Positions 1 to 9,286 are shown, counted from the stretch's first letter. The stretch: DNA of 64,000 nucleotides from Streptomyces showdoensis (GCF_039535475.1 NZ_BAAAXG010000026.1:3591501-3655500), one strand, 5' to 3'. Translations and numbers: made by a program. The notes: a model not told the origin generated them from the sequence alone.

Positions 1-841
1 GATCGGTGTGGTCACCCGCCCGTTCACGTTCGAGGGCCGTCGTCGCGCCAACCAGGCGGAGGACGGCATCGCCGAGCTCCGCGAAGAGGTCGACACCCTC
101 ATCGTCATCCCGAACGACCGGCTGCTCTCGATCTCGGACCGCCAGGTCTCCGTGCTCGACGCCTTCAAGTCGGCCGACCAGGTGCTGCTGAGCGGCGTCC
201 AGGGCATCACGGACCTCATCACCACCCCGGGTCTGATCAACCTCGACTTCGCCGACGTCAAGTCGGTCATGTCCGAGGCCGGGTCCGCCCTGATGGGCAT
301 CGGCTCCGCCCGCGGCGACGACCGCGCGGTGGCCGCCGCCGAGATGGCGATCTCCTCGCCGCTCCTGGAGGCGTCCATCGACGGCGCCCGCGGCGTGCTG
401 CTCTCCATCTCCGGCGGCAGCGACCTCGGTCTCTTCGAGATCAACGAGGCCGCCCAGCTGGTGAGCGAGGCCGCCCACCCCGAGGCGAACATCATCTTCG
501 GCGCCGTCATCGACGACGCCCTCGGCGACGAGGTGCGGGTCACCGTCATCGCCGCCGGCTTCGACGGCGGTCAGCCGCCGGCCCGTCGCGACAACATCAT
601 CGGCTCGGTCTCCGCCAAGCGCGAGGAGCCGGCCCCGGCACCCCGCGCCGCCGAGACCTCCCGCCCGCTGGGCGGTCTGGGCACGGTGACCCCGCGCGAG
701 GAGCCCGTGGCCCCGGTCGAGCCGGCGCCGGTCGTCAGCGAGACCCCGCTGCCGCCCGTCTCCTCGCCGGTGGTCCCGCCGGCCCGCCCGTACCCGGACA
801 CCCAGGCCGAAGAGCTGGATGTCCCGGACTTCTTGAAGTGA
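1..841 (+). CDS. ftsZ: Cell division protein FtsZ, C-terminal part (5' end outside window)
   Basis: Tubulin-like GTPase that polymerises into the Z ring for sporulation septa and vegetative cross-walls. The reading frame is open from base 2 and the start lies outside the window, so about 279 C-terminal codons are present. Visible are the end of the GTPase fold and the C-terminal domain ([20 protein letters not shown], then [20 protein letters not shown]), a Pro/Ala/Glu-rich linker, and the conserved C-terminal peptide DVPDFLK that partner proteins such as SepF bind. The next gene starts inside its stop codon, and sepF and divIVA lie just downstream, as expected at the end of an actinobacterial dcw cluster. 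The identity is clear. Confidence 0.97.
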   Translation, partial: IGVVTRPFTFEGRRRANQAEDGIAELREEVDTLIVIPNDRLLSISDRQVSVLDAFKSADQVLLSGVQGITDLITTPGLINLDFADVKSVMSEAGSALMGIGSARGDDRAVAAAEMAISSPLLEASIDGARGVLLSISGGSDLGLFEINEAAQLVSEAAHPEANIIFGAVIDDALGDEVRVTVIAAGFDGGQPPARRDNIIGSVSAKREEPAPAPRAAETSRPLGGLGTVTPREEPVAPVEPAPVVSETPLPPVSSPVVPPARPYPDTQAEELDVPDFLK

Positions 842-1578
842 TAGGGCAGCGACACGACAGGAACGGCGCCCACTTCGCCTTCACCGACCGGTGGGGCGGG
901 GTGAGCGCCGTTCCGTACGAGGAGCTCAACCTCGGCGGAGCCGTCGGCGACGAGCCCGCGGCCGTCCTGGCCAACCGGGAGCGGGCCGCGGCCGGACTCG
1001 GCCTCGACCCGGCCCGGGTGGTCTGGATGAACCAGGTGCACGGCGCCGACGTCGCCGTGGTGGACGGCCCGTGGGGGACTGATCCCGTCCCCTCCGTGGA
1101 CGCCCTCGTCACCGACCGGCCCGGACTCGCCCTCGCGGTGCTCACCGCGGACTGCGTGCCGGTCCTGCTCGCCGACCCCGTCGCCGGCGTCGTCGCCGCC
1201 GCCCACGCCGGGCGGCCGGGGATGGTCGCCGGGGTGGTCCCGGCCGCGGTGGCCCGGATGACCGAACTCGGCGCCCGCCCCGAGCGGATCGTCGCCCGCA
1301 CCGGCCCGGCCGTCTGCGGGCGCTGCTACGAGGTGCCGGAGGCGATGCGGGCCGAGGTCGCCGCGGTCGAGCCGGCCGCGCACGCCGAGACCTCCTGGGG
1401 GACCCCCGCCGTCGACGTCACCGCGGGCGTGCTGGACCAGCTCGCCCGACTGGGCGTCACCGACGCGGTGGCGAGCGGGGTCTGCACCCTGGAGTCCCCG
1501 GACCACTACTCGTACCGCCGCGACCGCACCACCGGGCGACTCGCGGGATATGTCTGGCTGAACCGGGATGGGACATGA
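838..1578 (+). CDS. pgeF: PgeF/YfiH family (LACC1-type, 'peptidoglycan editing factor')
   Basis: Member of the YfiH/DUF152 multicopper-oxidase-like family. Homologues act as purine-nucleoside phosphorylase/adenosine deaminase-type enzymes, and in E. coli PgeF limits misincorporation of L-Ser into peptidoglycan. The 246-aa protein keeps the metal-site residues: His68 in NQVHGAD, Cys106 in TADCVPV and His123 in AAHAG. The family usually reads HAGWRG after that His; here it is HAGRPG. The GTG start overlaps the ftsZ stop by 4 nt, so translation is probably coupled. The family call is firm; the substrate in this organism is inferred. Confidence 0.9.
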   Translation: MIGQRHDRNGAHFAFTDRWGGVSAVPYEELNLGGAVGDEPAAVLANRERAAAGLGLDPARVVWMNQVHGADVAVVDGPWGTDPVPSVDALVTDRPGLALAVLTADCVPVLLADPVAGVVAAAHAGRPGMVAGVVPAAVARMTELGARPERIVARTGPAVCGRCYEVPEAMRAEVAAVEPAAHAETSWGTPAVDVTAGVLDQLARLGVTDAVASGVCTLESPDHYSYRRDRTTGRLAGYVWLNRDGT

Positions 1579-2294
1579 CGGACCGCACGGCGGAACTCGC
1601 CGCGAACCTGGCACGGGTGGAGGAGCGCATCGCGGCCGCCTGCGCCGCCGCCGGTCGAGCGCGGGAGGAGGTGACCCTCATCGTGGTCACCAAGACCTAC
1701 CCCGCGAGCGACGTGAGGATCCTGCACGGACTCGGGGTGCGGCACGTCGCCGAGAACCGTGACCAGGACGCCGCCCCCAAGGCGGCGGCCTGCGCGGACC
1801 TCGACCTGAACTGGCACTTCGTGGGCCAGCTGCAGACCAACAAGGTCCGTTCCGTGGTGGGTTATGCCGATGTGGTGCAGTCCGTCGACCGCTTGAAGCT
1901 CGTTTCCTCTCTCTCCGCGGCCGCGGAGAGAGGGGAGCGGGAGCTCGGCTGTCTCCTCCAGGTCGCGCTCGACGCCGAGTCCGGCGCCCGGGGCGACCGG
2001 GGCGGGGTGGCGCCCGACGGGATCGAGGAGTTGGCGGCCGCGGTGGACGCGGCGCCGGGACTGCGGCTCGACGGACTGATGACCGTCGCCCCGCTCGCCG
2101 GTCCCTACGCGGGTCGGCAACGGGCCGCCTTCGACCGGCTGATGGATTTGTCGACTGCCCTGCGCGCGACCCGTCCGGCTGCGAACATGGTGTCAGCAGG
2201 GATGAGTGCGGACCTCGAGGAGGCCGTGGCGGCCGGAGCGACACACGTGCGCATCGGTACGGCGGTACTCGGAGTCCGCCCGAAGCTCGGGTAA
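1575..2294 (+). CDS. yggS: YggS-family pyridoxal-phosphate homeostasis protein
   Basis: Cytosolic fold-type III PLP-binding protein without known catalytic activity, which buffers PLP and keeps amino-acid and keto-acid pools in balance. The 239-aa length is usual. Lys40 in the strand IVVTKTYP is the expected Schiff-base lysine, followed by VAENRDQDAAPK (the family GENRxQE region) and WHFVGQLQTNKV. The C-terminal SAGMSADLEEAVAAGATHVR and RIGTAVLG form the phosphate-binding end. The ATG overlaps the pgeF stop (ATGA). Its position between ftsZ and sepF is conserved in Gram-positive bacteria. Confidence 0.94.
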   Translation: MTDRTAELAANLARVEERIAAACAAAGRAREEVTLIVVTKTYPASDVRILHGLGVRHVAENRDQDAAPKAAACADLDLNWHFVGQLQTNKVRSVVGYADVVQSVDRLKLVSSLSAAAERGERELGCLLQVALDAESGARGDRGGVAPDGIEELAAAVDAAPGLRLDGLMTVAPLAGPYAGRQRAAFDRLMDLSTALRATRPAANMVSAGMSADLEEAVAAGATHVRIGTAVLGVRPKLG

Positions 2295-2433
2295 CGTCGC
2301 GAAGCAAGTCGGACCACAGCAGAAAATATGGTCATTCCGCCAGGGAGGCGGGGGGACCTCGTGGATCGCGGGCACTTGGTGACACTGCGACATTCGGTAA
2401 GGGCGATCCACCACAGAGCGGAGGATTCAGAGA

Positions 2434-3057
2434 ATGGCCGGCGCGATGCGCAAGATGGCGGTCTACCTCGGCCTCGTGGAGGACGATGGCTACGACGGCC
2501 GGGGCTTCGACCCCGACGACGACTTCGAACCCGAGCTGGAGCCGGAGCCCGAGCGCGACCGGCGCCATCACCAGCCCCCGCGCCAGGTGGAGCGGGAGGA
2601 ACCGGTGCGCGTGGTCGCGCCCCCCGCACCCCGTGAGCCGGTGTCCCATTCTGTCCCGGTACTCGCCGAGAGTGGGCGTCCGGCCCGAATTGCCCCCGTG
2701 GCATCCATCACACCCGAACGTCCCAGCCTGGAGAAGAACGCACCGGTGATCATGCCCAAGGTCGTGTCCGAGCGGGAGCCCTACCGCATCACCACGCTGC
2801 ACCCGCGGACCTACAACGAGGCCCGTACCATCGGGGAACACTTCCGTGAGGGCACTCCGGTGATCATGAACCTCACGGAGATGGACGACACCGACGCGAA
2901 GCGACTTGTCGACTTTGCCGCCGGTCTCGTCTTCGGGCTCCATGGCAGCATTGAGCGCGTGACGCAGAAGGTGTTCCTGTTGTCGCCTGCTAACGTCGAT
3001 GTCACGGCGGAGGACAAGGCCCGCATCGCAGAGGGCGGATTCTTCAACCAGAGCTGA
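2434..3057 (+). CDS. sepF: Cell division protein SepF
   Basis: Membrane-binding Z-ring anchor; in actinobacteria, which lack FtsA and ZipA, SepF is the main protein linking FtsZ to the membrane. The 207-aa protein has an N-terminal amphipathic-helix region ([18 protein letters not shown]), an acidic/proline-rich linker to about residue 110, and the SepF core from [20 protein letters not shown] through [20 protein letters not shown]. The ATG is preceded by GGAGG with a 9-nt gap. A 139-nt spacer separates it from yggS, so it may have its own promoter. The protein should bind the FtsZ tail encoded upstream. Confidence 0.95.
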   Translation: MAGAMRKMAVYLGLVEDDGYDGRGFDPDDDFEPELEPEPERDRRHHQPPRQVEREEPVRVVAPPAPREPVSHSVPVLAESGRPARIAPVASITPERPSLEKNAPVIMPKVVSEREPYRITTLHPRTYNEARTIGEHFREGTPVIMNLTEMDDTDAKRLVDFAAGLVFGLHGSIERVTQKVFLLSPANVDVTAEDKARIAEGGFFNQS

Positions 3058-3127
3058 GAACACGAGACCGAGAACGACCCGGCCGCGAGGCCGGACAAGC
3101 GAGAGCCAGGGGAGAGGGAAGCGCGGG

Positions 3128-3418
3128 ATGGGCGTCGCACTACAGGTGGTCTACATCGCGCTGATGTGCTTCCTTGTCCTCCTGATCTTCCGGCTGGTCA
3201 TGGACTACGTCTTCCAGTTCGCCCGTTCATGGCAACCCGGTAAGGCGATGGTGGTCGTTCTGGAGGCCACCTACACTGTCACCGATCCACCGCTCAAGCT
3301 CCTGCGGCGGCTCATCCCGCCGCTGCGTCTCGGGGGCGTGGCACTCGACCTGTCCTTCTTCGTTCTGATGATCATCGTCTACATCCTGATCTCCATCGTG
3401 AGCGGCTTCGCGAGGTGA
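3128..3418 (+). CDS. YggT-family small integral membrane protein
   Basis: A 96-aa protein with two hydrophobic segments, about residues 1-25 ([21 protein letters not shown]) and 70-95, joined by a basic loop containing the family sequence [19 protein letters not shown]. YggT proteins sit next to sepF and divIVA in most Gram-positives and are thought to take part in division or membrane organisation; the exact role is unknown. The frame is open further upstream, but ATG at 3128 follows GGGGAGAGG and begins with the family-like MGVALQ, so the longer forms are unlikely. Confidence 0.9.
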   Translation: MGVALQVVYIALMCFLVLLIFRLVMDYVFQFARSWQPGKAMVVVLEATYTVTDPPLKLLRRLIPPLRLGGVALDLSFFVLMIIVYILISIVSGFAR

Positions 3419-3485
3419 TGGTGGAGGGAAATGTGGACGATACGGTCTTGCCGACTGCCGACGACTACGTAGAGGTGAAGAAGAG

Positions 3486-4586
3486 ATGCCGCTGACCCCC
3501 GAGGACGTGCGGAACAAGCAGTTCACGACCGTCCGCCTTCGAGAAGGCTATGACGAGGACGAGGTCGATGCCTTCCTCGACGAGGTCGAAGCCGAACTGA
3601 CGCGACTGCTCCGCGAGAACGAGGACCTGCGCGCCAAGCTGGCCGCCGCGACCCGTGCCGCCGCGCAGAACCAGCAGCAGCAGAGCATGCGCAAGCCCCC
3701 GGAGCAGCAGGACCGTCCCGTCGGTCCCGGCGCCCCGGTGCCCGCCGCCATATCCGGACCGCCGGCCCAGCAGCAGCCCCCGCAGATGGGCCCGCCGCAG
3801 CTGCCGTCCGGTGCCCCCGCGCTTCCGGCCGGTCCCATGCAGGGCGGCCCGATGCAGGGTGGCCCCATGCAGGGCGGTCCGATGGGCCCCGGCCCGATGC
3901 AGGGCGGCCCGATGGGTCCCGGCCCGATGCAGGGCGGTCCCATGCAGGGCGGCCCCATGGGTCACCCGCAGCAGCAGATGCAGCCCATGCAGCCGGCCCA
4001 GGGCCCGGGTGGCGACAGCGCCGCGCGTGTCCTCTCGCTGGCCCAGCAGACCGCCGACCAGGCGATCGCGGAGGCCCGTTCCGAGGCCAACAAGATCGTC
4101 GGCGAGGCGCGCTCGCGCGCCGAGGGCCTGGAGCGGGACGCCCGCGCCAAGGCCGACGCCCTGGAGCGGGACGCGCAGGAGAAGCACCGCGTCGCGATGG
4201 GCTCCCTGGAGTCCGCCCGCGCGACCCTCGAGCGCAAGGTCGAGGACCTGCGGGGCTTCGAGCGGGAGTACCGGACCCGCCTGAAGTCGTACCTGGAGTC
4301 GCAGCTGCGTCAGCTGGAGACCCAGGCCGACGACTCGCTGGCCCCGGCGCGTACGCCCGCGACCGCGTCCCTGCCGCCGTCCCCCTCGATGGCCTCGGCG
4401 GGTGCCCCCGCCCCGTCCTTCGGCGGCAACGGCCCGATGGGCGGCGCCCCGTCCTACGGCGGTCAGCAGCAGATGTCCCCGGCGATGACCCAGCCGATGG
4501 CTCCGGTCCGCCCGCAGGCCCCGCAGCCGATGCAGCAGGCACCGGCGCCGATGCGCGGTTTCCTGATCGACGAGGACGACAACTGA
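3486..4586 (+). CDS. divIVA: DivIVA polar-growth protein (Wag31 family)
   Basis: Coiled-coil protein that marks hyphal tips and directs apical growth and branching in Streptomyces. The 366-aa protein has the N-terminal lipid-binding domain ([32 protein letters not shown]), a first coiled coil to about residue 60, a Gln/Pro/Gly/Met-rich insert at about residues 65-175 with tandem [10 protein letters not shown] units, and a second long coiled coil at about 180-285 ([20 protein letters not shown]). A Met/Pro/Gln-rich tail ends in the acidic FLIDEDDN. The start has GAGGTGAAGAAG upstream. The length and internal insert are typical of Streptomyces and much longer than Bacillus DivIVA. Two strong hairpins follow. 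Confidence 0.96.
   Translation: MPLTPEDVRNKQFTTVRLREGYDEDEVDAFLDEVEAELTRLLRENEDLRAKLAAATRAAAQNQQQQSMRKPPEQQDRPVGPGAPVPAAISGPPAQQQPPQMGPPQLPSGAPALPAGPMQGGPMQGGPMQGGPMGPGPMQGGPMGPGPMQGGPMQGGPMGHPQQQMQPMQPAQGPGGDSAARVLSLAQQTADQAIAEARSEANKIVGEARSRAEGLERDARAKADALERDAQEKHRVAMGSLESARATLERKVEDLRGFEREYRTRLKSYLESQLRQLETQADDSLAPARTPATASLPPSPSMASAGAPAPSFGGNGPMGGAPSYGGQQQMSPAMTQPMAPVRPQAPQPMQQAPAPMRGFLIDEDDN
3831..3960 (+). repeat. In-frame [10 protein letters not shown] tandem repeats in divIVA
   Basis: A run of near-identical 12- and 15-bp units (ATGCAGGGCGGC-CC, ATGGG-CCCGGC) encodes alternating MQGGP and MGPGP motifs within the central linker of DivIVA. The units differ mostly at third positions. Such repeats can vary in copy number between strains by slippage without breaking the frame. 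Confidence 0.85.
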
Positions 4587-4634
4587 CGGCGCCGTCGTCC
4601 GCGCGCTGAGCGCGTAGCCGTCGGCGGCAGTCTC

Positions 4635-4675
4635 AAGGGCCGGGCCCTGGGTGAAGACCCCAGGGCCCGGCCCTT
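4635..4675 (+). terminator. Intrinsic terminator after divIVA
   Basis: Perfect 17-bp stem (4635-4651 with 4659-4675), 7-nt loop, then TT in a short T run (4674-4677). It lies 48 nt after the divIVA stop. Confidence 0.85.
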
Positions 4676-4705
4676 TTGCGTGCCCGCCACGCGGAGGGGC
4701 ATGCG

Positions 4706-4742
4706 GAAGGGCCCGGCACCGGATTCCGGTGCCGGGCCCTTC
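4706..4742. terminator. Hairpin terminator between divIVA and ileS (convergent genes)
   Basis: Perfect 17-bp stem (4706-4722 with 4726-4742) with a 3-nt loop, 10 nt beyond the ileS stop codon on the minus strand. It can act in both directions; there is no clear T run on the minus strand, which is common for Streptomyces terminators. Confidence 0.75.
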
Positions 4743-4752
4743 GCCGTGCGGG

Positions 4753-7700
4753 TTACGCCTTGCGGAGGCGGAAGGTGAGGGCCAGGCCCTCGTCCTCGAA
4801 CGGGGTGCCGTACGAGTCGTCCGCCGGGCCCTCCGCGTGGTCCGTGGCCAGGACCTCGTCGGCGATCAGGCCGGCGTGGGCCGCCAGGGCCTCCGCCGTC
4901 TCCGGCGAGGTGGAGGTCCAGCGCAGCGCGATCCGGTCCGCCACGTCCAGGCCGCTGTTCTTGCGGGCCTCCTGGATCAGGCGGATCGCGTCACGGGCCA
5001 GGCCCGCCTTGCGCAGCTCCGGGGTGATCTCCAGGTCGAGGGCGACCGTGGCGCCGGAGTCGGAGGCCACCGACCAGCCCTCGCGCGGGGTCTCCGTGAT
5101 GATGACCTCCTCGGGCGTCAGGGTCACCTCCTCGCCGTTCACCGTGACGACCGCCTCGCCGCCGCGCAGCGCCAGCGACAGGGCCGCCGCGTCGGCCGCG
5201 GCCACCGCCTTCGCCACGTCCTGGACGCCCTTGCCGAAGCGCTTGCCGAGCGCACGGAAGTTCGCCTTGGCCGTGGTGTCGACCAGGCTGCCGCCGACCT
5301 CGGAGAGGGAGGCGAGCGAGGAGACGTTCAGCTCCTCGGTGATCTGGGCCTGCAGCTCGGGGGAGAGGGCCGCGAAGCCGTTCGCCGCCACCAGCGCGCG
5401 GGACAGCGGCTGACGGGTCTTCACGCCCGACTCGGCGCGCGTGGCGCGGCCCAGCTCGACCAGGCGGCGGACCAGCAGCATCTGCTCGGACAGCACCTCG
5501 TCGACCAGGGCGGCGTCCGCCTCCGGCCAGGTGGAGAGGTGGACGGACTCCGGGGCGTCCGGGGTGACCGGGACGACCAGGTCCTGCCAGACCCGCTCCG
5601 TGATGAAGGGGGTCAGCGGGGCCATCAGGCGGGTGACCGTCTCGACGACCTCGTGCAGGGTGCGCAGCGCGGCCTTGTCGCCCTGCCAGAAGCGGCGGCG
5701 GGAGCGGCGCACGTACCAGTTGGACAGGTCGTCGACGAAGGCCGACAGGAGCTTGCCGGCCCGCTGGGTGTCGTACGCCTCCATCGCCTCGGTGACCGCG
5801 GCGACCAGCGTGTTCAGCTCGGAGAGCAGCCACTTGTCGAGCACGGTGCGGTCGGCCGGCGCCGGGTCCGCGGCCGAGGGGGCCCAGCCCGAGGTGCGGG
5901 CGTACAGGGCCTGGAAGGCGACCGTGTTCCAGTAGGTCAGGAGGGTCTTGCGGACGACCTCCTGGATCGTGCCGTGGCCGACCCGGCGGGCCGCCCACGG
6001 CGAGCCGCCGGCCGCCATGAACCAGCGCACCGCGTCGGCGCCGTGCTGGTCCATCAGCGGGATGGGCTGCAGGATGTTGCCCAGGTGCTTGGACATCTTG
6101 CGGCCGTCCTCGGCGAGGATGTGGCCCAGGCAGACCACGTTCTCGTACGAGGACTTGTCGAAGACCAGGGTGCCGACGGCCATCAGCGTGTAGAACCAGC
6201 CGCGGGTCTGGTCGATCGCCTCGGAGATGAACTGCGCCGGGTAGCGGCTCTCGAACAGCTCCTTGTTCCGGTACGGGTAGCCGTACTGCGCGAACGGCAT
6301 CGAACCCGAGTCGTACCAGGCGTCGATGACCTCGGGCACGCGCACGGCTTCGAGGGAGCAGCCCTCGGTCGGGCAGGTGAAGGTCACCGCGTCGATGTAC
6401 GGGCGGTGCGGGTCGAGCTCCGACTGGTCGGTGCCGGTCAGCTCGGTGAGCTCCGCGCGCGAGCCCACGCAGGTGAGGTGGTTCTCCTCGCAGCGCCAGA
6501 TCGGCAGCGGGGTGCCCCAGTAGCGGTTGCGGGAGAGCGCCCAGTCGATGTTGTTGTTGAGCCAGTCGCCGAAGCGCCCGTGCTTGACCGAGTCCGGGAA
6601 CCAGTTGGTCTTCTCGTTCTCCTGGAGGAGACGGTCCTTGACGGCGGTCGTACGGATGTACCAGGACGGCTGCGCGTAGTAGAGCAGCGCCGTGTGGCAG
6701 CGCCAGCAGTGCGGGTAGCTGTGCTCGTACGGGATGTGCCGGTAGAGCAGGCCGCGGGCGTCCAGGTCGGCGGTCAGCTGCTCGTCGGCCTTCTTGAAGA
6801 AGACGCCGCCGACCAGCGGCACGTCCTCCTCGAAGGTGCCGTCGGGGCGGACCGGGTTCACGACCGGCAGGCCGTAGGCGCGGCAGACCTTGAGGTCGTC
6901 CTCACCGAAGGCGGGGGACTGGTGGACCAGACCCGTGCCGTCCTCGGTCGTCACGTACTCGGCGTTGACCACGTAGTGGGCCTCGGCCGGGAAGTCGACC
7001 AGCTCGAAGGGGCGCTGGTAGGTCCAGCGCTCCATCTCGGCGCCGGTGAAGGACTCGCCGGTGGTCACCCAGCCCTCGCCGAGCGCCTTCTCCAGCAGCG
7101 GCTCGGCGACGACCAGCCGCTCGTCACCGTCCGTGGCGACCACGTAGGTCACCTCGGGGTGGGCGGCGACGGCCGTGTTGGAGACCAGGGTCCACGGGGT
7201 GGTCGTCCAGACCACCAGCGCGGCCTTGCCGGCGAGCGGGCCGGAGGTCAGCGGGAAGCGCACGTAGACCGAGGGGTCGACGACCGTCTCGTAGCCCTGG
7301 GCCAGCTCGTGGTCGGAGAGGCCGGTGCCGCAGCGGGGGCACCAGGGGGCGACGCGGTGGTCCTGGACCAGCAGGTCCTTGTCGAAGATCTGCTTCAGCG
7401 ACCACCAGACCGACTCGATGTACGAGGGGTCCATGGTGCGGTACGCGTCGTCGAGGTCGACCCAGTAGCCCATGCGGGTGGTGAGCTCGGCGAAGGCGTC
7501 GGTGTGCCGGGTCACGGACTCGCGGCACTTGTCGTTGAACTCGGCGATGCCGTACGCCTCGATGTCCTTCTTGCCGGAGAAGCCGAGCTCCTTCTCGACG
7601 GCGAGCTCGACCGGCAGGCCGTGGCAGTCCCAGCCGGCCTTGCGGGCCACGTGGTAGCCGCGCATGGTGCGGAAGCGGGGGAAGACGTCCTTGAAGACGC

Positions 7701-7896
7701 GGGCCTCGATGTGGTGGGCGCCGGGCATGCCGTTGGCGGTGGGCGGACCCTCGTAGAACACCCACTCGGGGCGTCCCTCGGACTGCTCCAGGGTCTTGGC
7801 GAAGACCTTGTTGTCCTGCCAGAAGTCGAGCACCCCGTGCTCGAGCGCGGGCAGGTCGACCTGGGCGGGCACCTGGCGGTATTGCGGCGGCGTCAT
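4753..7896 (-). CDS. ileS: Isoleucyl-tRNA synthetase, type 2 (eukaryote-like) with GXHH signature
   Basis: Class I synthetase charging tRNA-Ile in the cytosol. The 1047-aa length and sequence (FYEGPPTANGMPG, YYAQPSWYIRTTAVKD, NRYWGTPLPIW, YDSGSMPFAQYGYP) fit the long type-2 IleRS of actinobacteria. The ATP-binding HIGH motif, normally H-x-G-H, reads G59-A-H61-H62, while the second motif is K600-M-S-K-H. CP1 editing-domain sequence is present at about residues 190-400. I chose ATG at 7896 because GGAGGAG lies 9 nt upstream and the protein begins MTPPQYRQVPAQVDLPALE; a frame extension to 7968 runs into the T-box leader. Expression should respond to uncharged tRNA-Ile through the leader at 7897-8172. 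Confidence 0.97.
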   Translation of the reverse strand: MTPPQYRQVPAQVDLPALEHGVLDFWQDNKVFAKTLEQSEGRPEWVFYEGPPTANGMPGAHHIEARVFKDVFPRFRTMRGYHVARKAGWDCHGLPVELAVEKELGFSGKKDIEAYGIAEFNDKCRESVTRHTDAFAELTTRMGYWVDLDDAYRTMDPSYIESVWWSLKQIFDKDLLVQDHRVAPWCPRCGTGLSDHELAQGYETVVDPSVYVRFPLTSGPLAGKAALVVWTTTPWTLVSNTAVAAHPEVTYVVATDGDERLVVAEPLLEKALGEGWVTTGESFTGAEMERWTYQRPFELVDFPAEAHYVVNAEYVTTEDGTGLVHQSPAFGEDDLKVCRAYGLPVVNPVRPDGTFEEDVPLVGGVFFKKADEQLTADLDARGLLYRHIPYEHSYPHCWRCHTALLYYAQPSWYIRTTAVKDRLLQENEKTNWFPDSVKHGRFGDWLNNNIDWALSRNRYWGTPLPIWRCEENHLTCVGSRAELTELTGTDQSELDPHRPYIDAVTFTCPTEGCSLEAVRVPEVIDAWYDSGSMPFAQYGYPYRNKELFESRYPAQFISEAIDQTRGWFYTLMAVGTLVFDKSSYENVVCLGHILAEDGRKMSKHLGNILQPIPLMDQHGADAVRWFMAAGGSPWAARRVGHGTIQEVVRKTLLTYWNTVAFQALYARTSGWAPSAADPAPADRTVLDKWLLSELNTLVAAVTEAMEAYDTQRAGKLLSAFVDDLSNWYVRRSRRRFWQGDKAALRTLHEVVETVTRLMAPLTPFITERVWQDLVVPVTPDAPESVHLSTWPEADAALVDEVLSEQMLLVRRLVELGRATRAESGVKTRQPLSRALVAANGFAALSPELQAQITEELNVSSLASLSEVGGSLVDTTAKANFRALGKRFGKGVQDVAKAVAAADAAALSLALRGGEAVVTVNGEEVTLTPEEVIITETPREGWSVASDSGATVALDLEITPELRKAGLARDAIRLIQEARKNSGLDVADRIALRWTSTSPETAEALAAHAGLIADEVLATDHAEGPADDSYGTPFEDEGLALTFRLRKA

Positions 7897-8172
7897 GCTT
7901 GCGAGCTCCTCCGGCGGACTGTTGCGCTTCCGTCCGGAGGGACGAGAGCAGTGCTCCCGCGGTACCACCCTCCTTGGCCCCGGGCGGCCGCTGCCGTCCT
8001 GAGCCCCCTCATTGGGGTCGCGACACCGGGTCTACTCGCCGCGGCCGACCGCGGCTTTCTTCCGGCAGCTCCGGGGTGATGCTTCACATCGGGCTCGCCC
8101 CCGGGCTCTCACCGTCCCCGGGTCGCTCATGGCTGCTTGCGACGCTACTCGTCCCCATCCAAGCCTTTCGCT
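7897..8172 (-). promoter_or_regulatory. T-box riboswitch leader of ileS, probably translational
   Basis: The minus strand carries the T-box consensus AGGGTGGTACCGCGG at 7957-7971. Its TGGT can pair with the ACCA 3' end of uncharged tRNA-Ile. Further upstream lie the Stem I-like GGGGACGAGTAGC and, at 8078-8080, an ATC in GAAGCATCACCCCGG that could be the Ile specifier. After the T-box there is no terminator T run. Instead CCTCCGG (7934-7940) is complementary to CCGGAGG (7908-7914), which contains the ileS ribosome-binding site, so it could sequester it. This matches the known translational T-boxes of actinobacterial ileS. The specifier assignment and 5' end are inferred. Confidence 0.88.
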
Positions 8173-8178
8173 GAGCCC

Positions 8179-8184
8179 AGTGTA
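8179..8184 (-). promoter_or_regulatory. Candidate -10 element for the ileS T-box transcript
   Basis: TACACT on the minus strand fits the TANNNT -10 pattern and would start RNA near 8172, just before the Stem I-like sequence. No convincing -35 is visible. The rest of 8185-8457 holds no gene I can support. Confidence 0.4.
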
Positions 8185-8457
8185 CGGGGCCGGGGCGGGC
8201 CCGGCCGACCGGATTTCGGGTGTTTCCCGGTGACCCGAATGGGCACACCGGCCCCCGCGGAGTCGTACTTCGGCCAAGTGGGGGACGGCCGGGACGGATA
8301 ACCCGCCGGGGAGCTGGGCACAACGGAGGCATGCTCGTCCCGCAGGGCGCCGGGGCGGGCGTGCAGGGCGGCGTGCCCCGTTGCCGCGGGCCCTGGGCCG
8401 ATTTATCGTCCCAGCACGATTCGCGAGCAAGATCACAAAATGTGAAGGGGCCGCGAC

Positions 8458-9252
8458 ATGGTGGCGAAGAAGACCGCCGCGAAGAAGACGACGGCGGCGA
8501 AGAAGACGCCGGCCGTCAAGAAGTCCGCGCCCGCGAAGAAGACCGCGCCCGCGAGCGAGGCGCCCGCCGGAAGGGCCGCCGCGAAGAAGGCGACGGCCAC
8601 CAAGAGGGCGGCGTCCGCGACGGCGGCGCCGGCCGACCCCGCGGCCCCCGCGAAGAAGGCGGCACCCGCGAAGAAGTCCGCCGCGAAGAAGACGACGACG
8701 GCGAAGAAGACCGCGAAGACCGCGAAGACCGCGAAGACCGCGAAGGCGGCGAAGGCCGCGACCGAGAAGACAGGAGCCAGGACGGTGGCAGCGAAGAAGA
8801 CCGCGGGTGGCGTCAGGACGGCCCCGGGCGAGGCCGCGGTGCCTCACTCCCGGCCGGGCGAGCTCGCCGTACGCCCGGGGGAGGAGCCGTGGACCCCCGA
8901 GGAGGTCGCCGAGGCCCGCAGCGGCCTCCAGGCGGAGGTGCTGCGGCTGCGGAGCGAGCTGGTCCACTCGCAGGAGGAGCTGACCGGGCTGATGCGCGAC
9001 TCCGGCGACGGGGCGGGCGACGACCAGGCCGACACCGGTACGAAGAACATCACGCGCGAGCACGAGCTCGCCCTGGCGGCCAACGCGCGCGAGATGCTGG
9101 AACAGTCCGAGCACGCCCTGGAGCGGCTCGACGCCGGCACGTACGGCCTGTGCGAGGTCTGCGGCAAGCCCATCGGCAAGGCCAGGATGCAGGCCTTCCC
9201 CCGGGCCACGCTGTGCGTGGAGGACAAGCAGAAGCAGGAGCGCCGCGGCTGA
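8458..9252 (+). CDS. DksA/TraR-family zinc-finger protein with histone H1-like Lys/Ala N-terminus
   Basis: 264 aa in two parts. Residues 1 to about 125 are almost wholly Lys, Ala, Thr and Pro in AAKK/KKTAAK repeats, like histone H1 tails or mycobacterial HupB. Residues from about 150 to 264 form a DksA/TraR-like coiled coil ([40 protein letters not shown]) ending in a zinc-finger region. That finger has Cys232, Cys235 and Cys253, but the usual fourth Cys position holds Asp256 (LCVED). DksA proteins bind RNA polymerase; the basic tail should bind nucleic acid. ATG at 8458 follows GAAGGGG. The family call is good; the function is inferred. Confidence 0.85.
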   Translation: MVAKKTAAKKTTAAKKTPAVKKSAPAKKTAPASEAPAGRAAAKKATATKRAASATAAPADPAAPAKKAAPAKKSAAKKTTTAKKTAKTAKTAKTAKAAKAATEKTGARTVAAKKTAGGVRTAPGEAAVPHSRPGELAVRPGEEPWTPEEVAEARSGLQAEVLRLRSELVHSQEELTGLMRDSGDGAGDDQADTGTKNITREHELALAANAREMLEQSEHALERLDAGTYGLCEVCGKPIGKARMQAFPRATLCVEDKQKQERRG

Positions 9253-9286
9253 CGTGGCCGGAGGAGTGTGCCGTACCCTCGTGCAC

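Noticed and set aside
4651..8079. An open frame of over 1100 codons on the plus strand across ileS
   Set aside because: It is the mirror frame of ileS, made stop-free by G/C-rich third positions. Composition is Arg/Gly/Val-rich, without any domain, while the minus strand encodes a complete synthetase.
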